NCBI GenBank assembly: GCA_017474385.1
Contig: JAFVHU010000051.1
Coordinates: 1 to 57,420, forward strand
Length of the DNA: 57,420 nt
Source of the DNA: Afipia sp.
Lineage (GTDB): Bacteria; Pseudomonadota; Alphaproteobacteria; Rhizobiales; Xanthobacteraceae
Direction of reading: 5' to 3'
The position numbers and the translations under genes are program-made. This document shows positions 34,438 to 43,194 of this stretch, piece by piece (the first letter of the stretch is position 1; each line of letters opens with the position of its first letter). Below the pieces are notes generated by a model that saw only the letters and a program-made list of their open reading frames with translations, was not told the DNA's origin and did no database searches.

Positions 34438-34686
34438 ATGATCGCAATATTCCTCCCGCGCGCGTTGTTGCTTGGCGCGATTGCTTCGCTGGCGCTGACC
34501 GCTGCCGCACGCGCCGACATCGTCGGGCGTGAAGCCGACATCACCGACCTGCGGCTCGGTCAGAAAATCTATGTCGATGATGGCTCCTGCCCCGCAGGAC
34601 AGATCAAGGAAGTTGCCGGCCTGCGTCTCTCTGCATCCGGCGTCGAACGCTCCAAGAAATGCGTCGATCGCAAGGGCAAGCGCTAG
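34438..34686 (+). CDS. Small secreted protein with YVDDGSC motif
   Basis: 82 residues, signal peptide (LLLGAIASLALTAAARA-DI). The mature core LGQKIYVDDGSCPAGQIKEVAG leads to SKKCVDRKGK. Same pattern as the protein at 23240-23491; two Cys probably form a disulfide. Last gene of the SMR unit, seven bases after the 49-residue gene. Periplasmic, function unknown. Confidence 0.65.
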   Translation: MIAIFLPRALLLGAIASLALTAAARADIVGREADITDLRLGQKIYVDDGSCPAGQIKEVAGLRLSASGVERSKKCVDRKGKR

Positions 34687-34876
34687 CCGTTCGCGAACGC
34701 GTCATCTTTGATTCGAATTCGCACAAGACAATTCGATGACTTGTCGCCCGGCTTTTCGTCGTCCAGCTTCGCAGTTGCAGCGTGACCGCCTGTTTCATTG
34801 TCCTACAGTTGTAGAGCGCGGCGAATGAGTCCGGCGCCGTCGTGATGAACGTCAATCCGGACCGGGAGACGAAATC

Positions 34877-35170
34877 ATGTCGGGCATGCTTGTTAGTCTG
34901 CTGATCCAGATCATCGGCGGGGCCATCGGCGGAAACGTCGCTGGCGGCGCGGCCAAGAACATCGATCTTGGAACAATGGGAAATACGATCGCGGGCGCCA
35001 TCGGCGGCGGCGTGGGCGGCCAGATTCTCGGAATGCTGATTCCAATGCTGGCGAACTCGGCTTCGACGCCGGATATTGGCGCGATCATCGGTCAGGCTGC
35101 AGGCGGCGGCGTTGCCGGCGCCGTGCTGACCGCGATCGTCGGAATGCTCAAGAACAGGTCGGCTGCGTAA
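34877..35170 (+). CDS. Glycine-zipper membrane-associated protein
   Basis: 97 residues, extremely Gly/Ala/Ile-rich: LLIQIIGGAIGGNVAGGAA, NTIAGAIGGGVGGQILGMLIPML, IIGQAAGGGVAGAVLTAIVGML. Repeated GxxxG/GGxxGG zippers suggest packed membrane helices or amyloid-like packing. GGGAGA precedes the ATG. No catalytic residues. Similar short proteins occur in rhizobia (from memory). Function unknown. Confidence 0.6.
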   Translation: MSGMLVSLLIQIIGGAIGGNVAGGAAKNIDLGTMGNTIAGAIGGGVGGQILGMLIPMLANSASTPDIGAIIGQAAGGGVAGAVLTAIVGMLKNRSAA

Positions 35171-35189
35171 AGCTCGCAACGGCTCCGTT

Positions 35190-35252
35190 CGTCAGGAGCA
35201 CTCGCGACAAAGCAATCCAGTCTTGCTCTGGATTGCTTCGCTTGCAGTGACG
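35190..35252. repeat. Inverted repeat (CGTCATTGCGAG family, diverged copy 2)
   Basis: The inner stem AGCAATCCAG / CTGGATTGCT is perfect. The outer arms (CGTCAGGAGCACTCGCGAC against TTCGCTTGCAGTGACG) are degraded relative to the copy at 32259-32343. It lies between convergent genes. Confidence 0.6.
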
Positions 35253-35277
35253 TGGATTGGTCTTCAATCAGCGCGCA

Positions 35278-35811
35278 CTATCCCGAAATGAAATCGCCGC
35301 ATTTCTGGATGGTGTCGTTGCTGCCCCAAGGCATGATCGGCACCGAAGACGTCGAATTCTTCGGCGAGCCCTCGATCAGCTTGTCGGAATAGACCATGTA
35401 GACCAGCACGTTTCGCTTGGCGTCGCAGCCGCGCACGATCTGCATCTTCTTGAAGAACAGCGAGCGGCGCTGCCGGAACATGTCCTCGCCCTGCGGCGCC
35501 TTGGACTTGAAGCGGATTGGCCCGATCTGCCGGCAGGCCAGAGAAATATCCGAGACCTCCTCGGCCAACCCGAGCCAGCCCTTGTAGCCGCCCTTCTCTG
35601 GCACGGTGAAGTGGCAGGCCACGCCGTCAACCGCCGGGTCATCGACGCCATAAGTTGCAAGTTTGTCATCCGGGCTGAGTAGCTTGAACACGGTCGAGCG
35701 CCGGAAGATCAGGTCCGGCTCATCGGCCGCGGCCAGTGGCGTTATGGCCAGCCACGCAAAGGCGGTGGCCAACAGCGCGGCGGCTGTCAGTCGGGTCGGA
35801 CGGAAGGACAT
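35278..35811 (-). CDS. creA: CreA family protein
   Basis: 177 residues, signal peptide ending near LAA-AD. CreA pattern: VTDPAVDGV-like region DDPAVDGVACHFTVPEKGGYKGWLGLAEE, ISLACRQIGPIRF, RSLFFKKMQIVRGCDAKRNVLVYMVYSDKLIEGSPKNSTSSVPIMPW. Four Cys are placed as in the family. A periplasmic protein of unknown function, widespread in Proteobacteria. A composite repeat lies upstream, between it and the divergent L,D-transpeptidase. Confidence 0.9.
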   Translation of the reverse strand: MSFRPTRLTAAALLATAFAWLAITPLAAADEPDLIFRRSTVFKLLSPDDKLATYGVDDPAVDGVACHFTVPEKGGYKGWLGLAEEVSDISLACRQIGPIRFKSKAPQGEDMFRQRRSLFFKKMQIVRGCDAKRNVLVYMVYSDKLIEGSPKNSTSSVPIMPWGSNDTIQKCGDFISG

Positions 35812-35961
35812 TGGGAGGCTCCAAGGAAGGGGTCTTCAGAACAGTTCCGGACGGCTGCCCCGCGCCGGAACCCCTTATGTGGGGTGGCATCAGCCCCGTG
35901 GGAAGGCACGGTATTGTGACCACGGATAAGTCGCCGTTAAGCGCTTTTGAAGGCTCAACGG

Positions 35962-36120
35962 CTAGTGTGGTGGTTCGCAAGTCCGCATGGTCACTACAGT
36001 GGGCTTTTGCGGACTTGCGAACCAAAACCACACTAGAAATCAATAGTTTCTAGCGTCCTTTCGAATCCGAAGTTCGCTCGGGACGTGCGGCAAAATAAAG
36101 CGAACTTCGGATTCGGGACG
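35962..36120. repeat. Composite CTAG double-hairpin repeat (copy 1, A then B)
   Basis: Hairpin A: CTAGTGTGGTGGTTCGCAAG at 35962 starts the outer arm (26 bases, to 35987); the inner arm is 36008-36036 (29 bases). Linker CTAG-13 bases-CTAG at 36033-36053. Hairpin B: inner arm from 36050 to 36078, outer arm 36099-36120. On each inner arm a TTT triplet (read outward from CTAG) is inserted after the ninth base. The outer CTAG of B is eroded. Same family as 46650-46814, opposite orientation. Confidence 0.85.
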
Positions 36121-36230
36121 TTACTATTTCGGCACCGTGAATCACGCAGAATGCGGTAACGAGACCGGAACAGCGATGAACATCCAGCCAGTTGGCGACA
36201 CTAATACTGGAATCAATTGAGGAACTTCGC

Positions 36231-37922
36231 GTGTACGGCAATTGGCTACCATCTTCGGGCGACCAGCAGAAAACGGTCGGCACAACCTCCCCTTTTCCTG
36301 GCAGTGACATCAGTTCCAGGCCGGCCCGGTCCGTGGGGCTGCGAACCGCATGGCTTGCCGCGACGCTGACCGCTGGATTTGCGCTGCCGGCCGACGCCCA
36401 GGTCTATTGGCCGATGGATTCCGGCGCCGCTTACTATCCCGAACCGTACGAGCGCATCGAGCCACGCCGCCCGCGCGTCGCGCGCGCCAAACAGAAACTG
36501 CCCGATGCCCCGAAGGACACCGCAAAGCCGGTCGGTCCGATCGTCGTCGTGATCTCGATCGAGAGGCAGACCTTGAAGCTCTACGACCAGAACGGCCTGT
36601 TCGCGGAATCGCCGGTCTCCACCGGCATGCGCGGCCATTCGACTCCGATGGGCGTGTTCAGCGTCATCCAGAAGAACAAGTATCATCGCTCGAATATCTA
36701 CAGCGGCGCGCCGATGCCTTACATGCAGCGCATCACCTGGTCAGGCATCGCGATGCACGCGGGCGTCCTCCCCGGCTATCCGGCGTCGCACGGCTGCATC
36801 CGCATGCCGATGAATTTCGCGATGCGGATGTGGGGTTGGACCCGTATGGGCGCGCGCGTGATCATCACGCCCGGCGAAGTCTCACCTGCTGATTTTTCCC
36901 ATCCGCTGCTGATCGCTCGCAAGCCGAGCACAAAACCCGTGGCGGCCACGCCGGAGCCGGAGAAGCACGCAGAGACCACGCCGAAATCCGACCGGTCGTC
37001 GATTGTCGACGCCGCGTCGCACGACAAACCGCAATTGCGGCTGACCTCGATCTCTGAAGACGCGCCAGTTCGTACTGCAGATGCCAGCGGCGCACTCCCG
37101 CAAACGAGCGACGCGGACACCGTCGTTGCGCAGGCATGGGATGCCAGTCGCGGTGGTGGTTCATGGGATGCTGGCCGTGGCGGCGTCACGCCCGAACCCG
37201 AGGCGCCCAAGGAAGGCGCCAAGGAGAATGCCAAAACTCCGTCTTCAAACTCACAGAAAGATGGCGCCGCAGCCAAGGACGATGCTGCGAAAAACACCGA
37301 CGGCAATGCCGGTGCCTCCGATGACAAGTCACCCGACGATAAGTCTCCAGACGGAAAGCCTGCCGACAAAAAGTCAGAGGCTCCGAAGACCGACAAGGAT
37401 CAGACTCGAGTGACCGATACCGGCGCAGCGCCAGTGCCGGTTGCGCTCGCGCCTGAGGGATCTGCCGAATTCATCGGCCCAATGAAACCGCGCACCGGAC
37501 ATGTCGCCGCTTTCGTCAGCCGCAAGGAAAACAAGATCTACGTGCGGCAGAATTTCGAACCGTGGTTCGAAGCGCCGGTCACGATCGCCGCATCTGACCG
37601 TTCGCTTGGCACGCACGTCTTCACGGCTCGCACAGACAAGAATGACACCGAGGCGCTGCGCTGGTCGGTGGTCTCGCTGCCAGCGCCCACGCGCGCAACG
37701 GAAGAGGCTCCGCGGCGCAGGCGCGGCGAGCCGGTCGCCGCCGTGGCAGTCCCTGCGCCGCCGTCATCGCCATCCGAAGCGCTTGACCGCCTGACCATCC
37801 CTGAAGACGCCATGACCCGGATCGCCTCGGCTCTGGCGCCGGGCGGATCGATCACCGTGTCGGATCGCGGTCTTGGCGACGAGACAGGACGCGGCACGGA
37901 TTTCATCGTCCCGCTGCGGTAG
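36231..37922 (+). CDS. L,D-transpeptidase (YkuD) with long disordered tail
   Basis: 563 residues from GTG (GAGGA eight bases upstream). The N-terminal signal segment is LRTAWLAATLTAGFALPADA. The YkuD domain (about 103-215) has VVVISIERQTLKLYD, a GMRGHSTPMGVF loop and the active site IAMHAGVLPGYPASHGCIRMP, with catalytic Cys189. Forms 3-3 peptidoglycan cross-links or attaches proteins in the periplasm. A long Asp/Lys/Ala/Ser-rich stretch (about 230-410) leads to a second conserved block (IGPMKPRTGHVAAFVSRKEN, PWFEAPVTIA) that may be a degenerate YkuD-like or wall-binding module. Confidence 0.88.
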   Translation: MYGNWLPSSGDQQKTVGTTSPFPGSDISSRPARSVGLRTAWLAATLTAGFALPADAQVYWPMDSGAAYYPEPYERIEPRRPRVARAKQKLPDAPKDTAKPVGPIVVVISIERQTLKLYDQNGLFAESPVSTGMRGHSTPMGVFSVIQKNKYHRSNIYSGAPMPYMQRITWSGIAMHAGVLPGYPASHGCIRMPMNFAMRMWGWTRMGARVIITPGEVSPADFSHPLLIARKPSTKPVAATPEPEKHAETTPKSDRSSIVDAASHDKPQLRLTSISEDAPVRTADASGALPQTSDADTVVAQAWDASRGGGSWDAGRGGVTPEPEAPKEGAKENAKTPSSNSQKDGAAAKDDAAKNTDGNAGASDDKSPDDKSPDGKPADKKSEAPKTDKDQTRVTDTGAAPVPVALAPEGSAEFIGPMKPRTGHVAAFVSRKENKIYVRQNFEPWFEAPVTIAASDRSLGTHVFTARTDKNDTEALRWSVVSLPAPTRATEEAPRRRRGEPVAAVAVPAPPSSPSEALDRLTIPEDAMTRIASALAPGGSITVSDRGLGDETGRGTDFIVPLR

Positions 37923-37947
37923 TCCGAGCAGACTGTTTCTTTCGCTC

Positions 37948-38007
37948 GTCCCCGCGAAAGCGGGGACCCAGGATTTGGCACACTTGGATTCCCGCTTTCG
38001 CGGGAAT
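37948..38007. repeat. Double-hairpin repeat (GTCCCCGCGAAAGCGGGGAC type)
   Basis: Hairpin GTCCCCG-CGAAAG-CGGGGAC at 37948-37967, a 20-base spacer, then ATTCCCG-CTTTCG-CGGGAAT at 37988-38007. The loops are reverse complements (CGAAAG/CTTTCG), so the two halves are also mutually inverted. Lies between the transpeptidase and the GT-C-like genes and could act as a terminator. Confidence 0.7.
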
Positions 38008-38073
38008 GACCGGAGAGAGTTTCGTCAGCATCAATCAGCGTCAAAATGCCTTGCAACCCGGTTGGCTTTCGGC

Positions 38074-38096
38074 GGCGCGTTAAGCTAGAACGCGCC
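38074..38096 (+). other. Hairpin in place of a ribosome-binding site
   Basis: GGCGCGTT-AAGCTAG-AACGCGCC is a perfect 8-bp stem ending three bases before the ATG at 38100, where a Shine-Dalgarno would be expected. No alternative site is seen, so initiation may be structure-dependent. Confidence 0.45.
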
Positions 38097-38099
38097 ATT

Positions 38100-39752
38100 A
38101 TGACAACTTCCCCCGACATCCGGTCCGCCGCCGCGCCTGTCGCCAAAACGCACCCGCGCGACGCGCTTGCGATGCTGACACCGTTCCGCTGGAACGGCGG
38201 ACTGGCAGTGATCTTCGCGCTTCTTGCCGCGTCGTTTTTCGTTGCCGGCTATTTCGTCATCTACTGGCGCAACGCCGACATGGACCTGGTCGTCATCTAC
38301 AATGCCCTTGTGATGAACGACGGAGGGCCGCAAGCCTATCACGATCATCCCGCCTATCTCACGATCGTATCGCTGAAGCTGTGGTTCCAGTTGCTTCATC
38401 ATCTGGGGCTGTTGAACGCCTGGAAGCTGTCGTCCCTTCCCCCGGCATCGGATATCCCTGCATTCGATGCCGCGATGACCGAGGCTGTTCGCTCCGGCCG
38501 CGTGCTGGCGGGACTAATATCTGCGCTCTTCGTCGCAGCCTTCGCAGGGCTTATCCGCCTGATCGTGCGTGACTGGCGGATCGCGCTGCTCGCAACGTTC
38601 GCTTTCGCATTTTCCGGCGGCGTCGCGGTTCACATGCGCATTCTGCGCACCGAGATGATCGCAGCGTGTTTCGTCATCTTCGCTTTCATGACCCTGATCG
38701 TTGTCGCCCAACGCGCCAGGACATGGCGGCCGCTCGCGCTGATGGCCGCTGCTGCGCTTTGCATCCTCGGCATGGAAAACAAAGTGCAGGTCATCCTGCT
38801 GATCGCCGCGCTGCCCATGATCATACAGCCGTTCGGCGCCGGCTCCGGCGCAAGCTCCGGCTTCTGGGACAACGGCAGCCGGGCGTGGCTCACGACCCTG
38901 TTTGCTGCGATCGTCACAGCCGCTTTATTCGTCGCCGCGCTGCCATTGATCCGCGCCGGCTTCGATCCGGATGCGATCGCGACCGCCAAGCTCCGTCCAC
39001 TGATCGCTGGCACCTTCGGACTCTATCAGATTGCGCTTGCCGCATGGATCGACATCGGCATGACGGTGTTTGCCATCATCTGGCGCATACGTCTCACGGA
39101 GACCTTGACGGCGATGTGCGCGGTGATTGCCGGCGCATCGCTCGGATTGCTCGCCCTCAATCTGGACTACAACGTCCAGAATGCCGTCGCGCTCATAAAT
39201 CCGATCGAGAAGATGCTGGTCTTCATCGATCTGGCCAGCGCGCAAGACATAGCGCGCGACGGAAACATCGTCGGCGTCGGACTATTGTTTAAGGGAATCG
39301 TCGGCGTTCTCCAGCGCTACAGCTTCGTCCTTTTTACGTCGCCGCGCCCTGCGGTGTTTCTGACCTGGCTGATCATCCCCGGTATCTTCTACGCATGGCG
39401 GCGCGGCGAGAAACAGGTTGCATTGCAGGCGGCACTGCTGCTCCTGACGGCCATCGGTATCGACGCGCTCGGCATACGGCGTGGGTTGAAGGCAGAATAT
39501 TTCATTCTGACGGATCCCCTCATCATCATCGCGGGCGCAGTTCTGCTCGACCGGATGAACGACCTGCGATTGCGCAAATGGGCCTATCCGATCGGTGCAG
39601 CGCTTCTTGTTCTGCATGTTGCGGTCAGCCAGGCTGAGCCAGTGAAGTTTGTCCTGAAACGCGAAGGGCCGGAAGGCTACTGTCAATGGAGGCCCTACTA
39701 CATGCCGCTGATGCCTCTACCCCATTGCAGCACGCCGGCCAAACCCGCATGA
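38100..39752 (+). CDS. GT-C-like polytopic membrane protein (first of tandem pair)
   Basis: 550 residues with about 12 hydrophobic segments. After TM1 (LAVIFALLAASFFVAGYFVIYW) comes an external loop RNADMDLVVIYNALVMNDG, then DHPAYLTI. A first loop with acidic residues is characteristic of GT-C glycosyltransferases (lipid-linked sugar donors, periplasmic active site), but I cannot name the family. Other blocks: DWRIALLATFAFAFSGG, MENKVQVIL, NPIEKML, RRGLKAEYFILTDPLIII. Very similar to the next gene, which overlaps it by ATGA. Lacks a Shine-Dalgarno; a hairpin precedes the start. Confidence 0.7.
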   Translation: MTTSPDIRSAAAPVAKTHPRDALAMLTPFRWNGGLAVIFALLAASFFVAGYFVIYWRNADMDLVVIYNALVMNDGGPQAYHDHPAYLTIVSLKLWFQLLHHLGLLNAWKLSSLPPASDIPAFDAAMTEAVRSGRVLAGLISALFVAAFAGLIRLIVRDWRIALLATFAFAFSGGVAVHMRILRTEMIAACFVIFAFMTLIVVAQRARTWRPLALMAAAALCILGMENKVQVILLIAALPMIIQPFGAGSGASSGFWDNGSRAWLTTLFAAIVTAALFVAALPLIRAGFDPDAIATAKLRPLIAGTFGLYQIALAAWIDIGMTVFAIIWRIRLTETLTAMCAVIAGASLGLLALNLDYNVQNAVALINPIEKMLVFIDLASAQDIARDGNIVGVGLLFKGIVGVLQRYSFVLFTSPRPAVFLTWLIIPGIFYAWRRGEKQVALQAALLLLTAIGIDALGIRRGLKAEYFILTDPLIIIAGAVLLDRMNDLRLRKWAYPIGAALLVLHVAVSQAEPVKFVLKREGPEGYCQWRPYYMPLMPLPHCSTPAKPA

Positions 39753-41392
39753 CGGCATCCGTCGAAAGCCCCGCAGGTAGAGCACATCAAAAACCGCAAC
39801 GCGACGCGCTGGCGCGGCTGACTCCCTTCGGCTGGAACGGCGGACTGACCTTCATCCTGGCGCTGCTTTCCGCTTCGTTTTTTTTCGCGGGATATTTCAT
39901 CATCTATTGGCGCAATGCCGACATGGATTTCATGATCGTCTACAACGCGCTCGTGATGAACGACGGCAAGCCGCAGGCGTTCTTCGATCATCCGTCCTAC
40001 TTCACCATCCTATCGGTGAAGTGGTGGTTTCAGGCGATGCATGCGCTGGGCTTGCTCGATGCCTGGAAACTTTCCTCGATTCCGTCTGCTTTAAATGTTC
40101 CGGCGTTTGATGCCGCGATGACCGAAGCCGTTCGCGCGGGCCGTATCGTTGCGTGGCTGACCGCCACCCTGCTCGTTGCAATTTTTGCCGCCTTGTCGCG
40201 GCGTCTTTTCAGTGACTGGCGCATCGCGCTGCTCGCGACATTCGCCTTTGCCTTTTCAGGTGGCATGGCCGTCGAAATGCGTATCCTGCGCAGCGAGATG
40301 ATCGCAGCGAGCTTCTTCATTTTCGCGCTGATGATCCTGATCATCGCCGGACGCTGCGCGACCATATGGCGGCCGCTGGCGCTCGCAGCAGCGGCTGCTC
40401 TGTGCGTGCTCGGCATGGAGAATAAGATCCAGATCATCCTCCCGATCGCAGCGTTATCGTTCCTGATATTGCCGTTCGGTGCATCAACAGGTGCCAGTGG
40501 GGCGTTTTGGAACAAGTCCGCGCGAGCGTGGGCGGTCGTACTGTTCGCCGGCGCAGCCTCGGTTTTCTTCGGATGGCTCGCGCTGCCTCTGCTTGCCGCG
40601 GGCATGGATTCCGCTGCAACTGCGGAAGCGACAATCCGTCCGCTGATCGGCGGTAGGTTCGGCCTCTACCAGATCGCACTGCTTGGCTGGATTGCTGTCT
40701 GCATGATTGCTTACGCCGCCATCTGGCGGATCAGCGTGACCGAGACGCTGGCCGCGATGTTTGCTGTCGTCACAGGCGCCGCATTCGGGTTGCTCGCGCT
40801 CTATCTTCAGTACAACGTCCAGAACGTCGTCGCGGTCATCAATCCGATCGAGAAGATGCTGATGTTCGCCGACATGCCCGCAGCCGGCACGGGCGACAGC
40901 AGCCTGATGGCTGCGTTCGGCTTGTTATTGTCCGGACTGAAAAGCGTTCTTGAGCGCTACTCCTTCGTGCTGTTTACGTCGCCGCGCCCGACCGTTTTTC
41001 TCATCTGGCTGATCGTTCCGGGCATCGTCCTTGCGTGGCGCAGGGGCGAACGGCAGGTCGCCGTTCAGGCTGTGCTGCTCGTATTGCTCGCCACCTGCAT
41101 CGACGCCCTGGGCGTGCGGCGAGGATTGAAACCGGAATACTTCATCCTGACCGACCCGCTCATCATCCTCGCCGGCGCGCTGCTGCTGGAGAAAATGAGC
41201 GATCTGCGGTTCAGCAAATGGGCCTATCCCATCGGCGTGGCGCTGATCGTTGCTCACGTCGCCATCAGCCAGGCCGAGCCGGTCAAACATGTCCTGAAGC
41301 GCAGCGGCCCTGAATATATCTGCGAGTGGAACGAATATTACGAACCGCTGCTACCGATGCCATGGTGCGACAAGCCGCCAAAGCGTCCCTGA
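39749..41392 (+). CDS. GT-C-like polytopic membrane protein (second of tandem pair)
   Basis: 547 residues, paralogue of the upstream gene along its whole length, with long identical blocks (YWRNADMD, YNALVMNDG, PAFDAAMTEAVR, DWRIALLATFAFAFSGG, RYSFVLFTSPRP). Same acidic first external loop and about 12 membrane segments. The start is fixed by the ATGA overlap with the preceding stop. Presumably both act on the same pathway or form a heterodimer. A sugar-transfer role onto a lipid or wall polymer is inference. Confidence 0.7.
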   Translation: MTASVESPAGRAHQKPQRDALARLTPFGWNGGLTFILALLSASFFFAGYFIIYWRNADMDFMIVYNALVMNDGKPQAFFDHPSYFTILSVKWWFQAMHALGLLDAWKLSSIPSALNVPAFDAAMTEAVRAGRIVAWLTATLLVAIFAALSRRLFSDWRIALLATFAFAFSGGMAVEMRILRSEMIAASFFIFALMILIIAGRCATIWRPLALAAAAALCVLGMENKIQIILPIAALSFLILPFGASTGASGAFWNKSARAWAVVLFAGAASVFFGWLALPLLAAGMDSAATAEATIRPLIGGRFGLYQIALLGWIAVCMIAYAAIWRISVTETLAAMFAVVTGAAFGLLALYLQYNVQNVVAVINPIEKMLMFADMPAAGTGDSSLMAAFGLLLSGLKSVLERYSFVLFTSPRPTVFLIWLIVPGIVLAWRRGERQVAVQAVLLVLLATCIDALGVRRGLKPEYFILTDPLIILAGALLLEKMSDLRFSKWAYPIGVALIVAHVAISQAEPVKHVLKRSGPEYICEWNEYYEPLLPMPWCDKPPKRP

Positions 41393-41474
41393 TGTTCGTC
41401 ACGGGTTCTTGAAACTCGCGGCGGCGACAATCCGTTATCTTGGGCGACACCGTATCAGGATCAGGGAGCGCATC

Positions 41475-42047
41475 ATGATCGACCGCCGAAATGTCATTAC
41501 GGCCATCGCGGCGGGCGCAGCACTTCCGCTCACGGCGCAATCCGTGTTCGCACAGGCGGCCATGAGCCGCATAACTGCCTACGGCTTTTCCTTCCAGAAC
41601 CTGAAAGGCGGCGACATCCGCCTCGCCGACTTCGCCGGCAAGCCGGTGCTGGTGGTGAACACCGCCTCGCTCTGTGGTTACACGCCGCAATACGCCGGCT
41701 TGCAGGAGTTGTGGACGCAGTTTCGCGACCGCGGCCTGATGGTCATCGGCGTGCCGTCCAACGATTTCGGTGCACAGGAGCCGGGCGGAGCAAGCGACAT
41801 CGCCCACACCGCCGAGCAGACCTATCACGTCAGCTTCCCGGTCACGGTCAAGACGAGCGTGAAGGGGCCGAACGCCCATCCGTTCTACAAGTGGGCGGCG
41901 GCCGAGCGCCCGGCCGACCTGCCGGGCTGGAATTTCCACAAGTACCTCGTTGGCCGCGACGGCCATATCGCCGAGGCGTTTTCCTCCCGCGTCGAGCCCA
42001 CCGATACACGCGTCGTCACCGCCGTCGCCCGCGCGCTCACCTCCTGA
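41475..42047 (+). CDS. Tat-exported glutathione peroxidase-like protein
   Basis: 190 residues after AGGGAG. The N-terminus MIDRRNVITAIAAGAALPLTA is a twin-arginine signal, so export is folded. GPx domain: VLVVNTASLCGYTPQYAGLQ with the peroxidatic Cys, GVPSNDFGAQEPG (the usual NQF Gln position is Asp) and WNFHKYLVGRDG (catalytic Trp/Asn). Reduces peroxides in the periplasm, probably with thioredoxin-like donors. An exported GPx is less common than the cytoplasmic form. Confidence 0.88.
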   Translation: MIDRRNVITAIAAGAALPLTAQSVFAQAAMSRITAYGFSFQNLKGGDIRLADFAGKPVLVVNTASLCGYTPQYAGLQELWTQFRDRGLMVIGVPSNDFGAQEPGGASDIAHTAEQTYHVSFPVTVKTSVKGPNAHPFYKWAAAERPADLPGWNFHKYLVGRDGHIAEAFSSRVEPTDTRVVTAVARALTS

Positions 42048-42200
42048 CGGAACTCTCACACACGCCTCAATTAACCCTGCCAACGCTCCTGTTGAAAATC
42101 GGTTGGCGCAATAAACCATGTGGGTCTAGGCTGATCGCCGGGGACTACGGCGGCGTCCGGCGGACCGGACGCGGGGGATTTTGCGTTCAGGGGTACTTCC

Positions 42201-43163
42201 ATGCGTATCAAGGCAACTTTTTTCGCCGCTAGCGCCATCTCGGTCTGCGCTTTCACCAGCGTCTGGTCGCAGGCCCTCATCCCGCAGCGCACCACCCCAC
42301 CTCCTGCTCCCGCCGCCACACCGGCTCCTGCCGCGACCACTCCAGCTCCGGCACCTGCTCCGACAGCCGCAAAAGCCAACTGCGCCAACCCGAACGCCAT
42401 CGGCGTCGCGCGCGTGGTGCAGATCGACACCACCGGCGGTCCCGGCTTCGGTTTCGAGCATTTCAAGCAGCTCGATTTCCTGCGCGACAAGGAAGTGGTG
42501 CTGACGTTTGATGACGGCCCATGGCCGGTCAACACGCCGTCGGTCCTCAAGACCCTTGCCGACGAATGCACCAAGGCGATCTTCTTCCCGATCGGCAAAC
42601 ACGCCACCTACTATCCCGAAATTCTCAAGCATGTCGCCGCCGAGGGCCACACCATCGGCGCGCACACCTGGTCGCACGCCAATCTCAACAACAAGAAGCT
42701 GACCGAAGCACAGCAGAAGGAAGAGATCGAGAAGGGCTTCAGCGCGGTCGAATGGGCGCTCGGCGCGGCACCGTCGCCGCTGTTCCGCTTCCCCGCGCTT
42801 CAGCATCCGCCCGCCATGGTGACGTATCTCGGCGAACGCAACATCTCGATCTGGTCATGCGATCTCGACTCGTTCGACTTCAAGGCCAGCACGGCACAGA
42901 AGATCGTCGACACCGTCATGACGAAGCTCGACAAGTTCGGCAAAGGCATCGTGCTGATGCACGATTTTCAGAAGCACACCGCAGAAGCCCTGCCTGAACT
43001 GATGAAGCGGCTGAAGGCCGGCGGCTATAAAGTGGTCCAGGTCAAGGCCAAGGCGCCGATGCAGACCATCGCGCAATACGACGAGGAAGTCGTCAAGGGT
43101 CTCAAGCTGCCGACGGTGAGTTCGCGCCCGCTTAACAGCGTGGTGCAGACCATTTCCGAGTAG
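42201..43163 (+). CDS. Secreted polysaccharide deacetylase (NodB domain)
   Basis: 320 residues. Signal peptide, then a Pro/Ala-rich linker (about 27-60). NodB motifs: VVLTFDDGPWPVNTP (catalytic Asp, metal Asp), IGAHTWSHANL (metal His pair), LFRFPAL (Arg), CDLDSFDF (Asp) and GIVLMHDFQ (His). Removes acetyl groups from an N-acetylated polysaccharide such as peptidoglycan or exopolysaccharide in the envelope. All five motifs are intact. Adjacent wall-related genes fit this role. Confidence 0.9.
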   Translation: MRIKATFFAASAISVCAFTSVWSQALIPQRTTPPPAPAATPAPAATTPAPAPAPTAAKANCANPNAIGVARVVQIDTTGGPGFGFEHFKQLDFLRDKEVVLTFDDGPWPVNTPSVLKTLADECTKAIFFPIGKHATYYPEILKHVAAEGHTIGAHTWSHANLNNKKLTEAQQKEEIEKGFSAVEWALGAAPSPLFRFPALQHPPAMVTYLGERNISIWSCDLDSFDFKASTAQKIVDTVMTKLDKFGKGIVLMHDFQKHTAEALPELMKRLKAGGYKVVQVKAKAPMQTIAQYDEEVVKGLKLPTVSSRPLNSVVQTISE

Positions 43164-43194
43164 CGGACAACGCGCACTTGCGGCTTTCCCGGAA

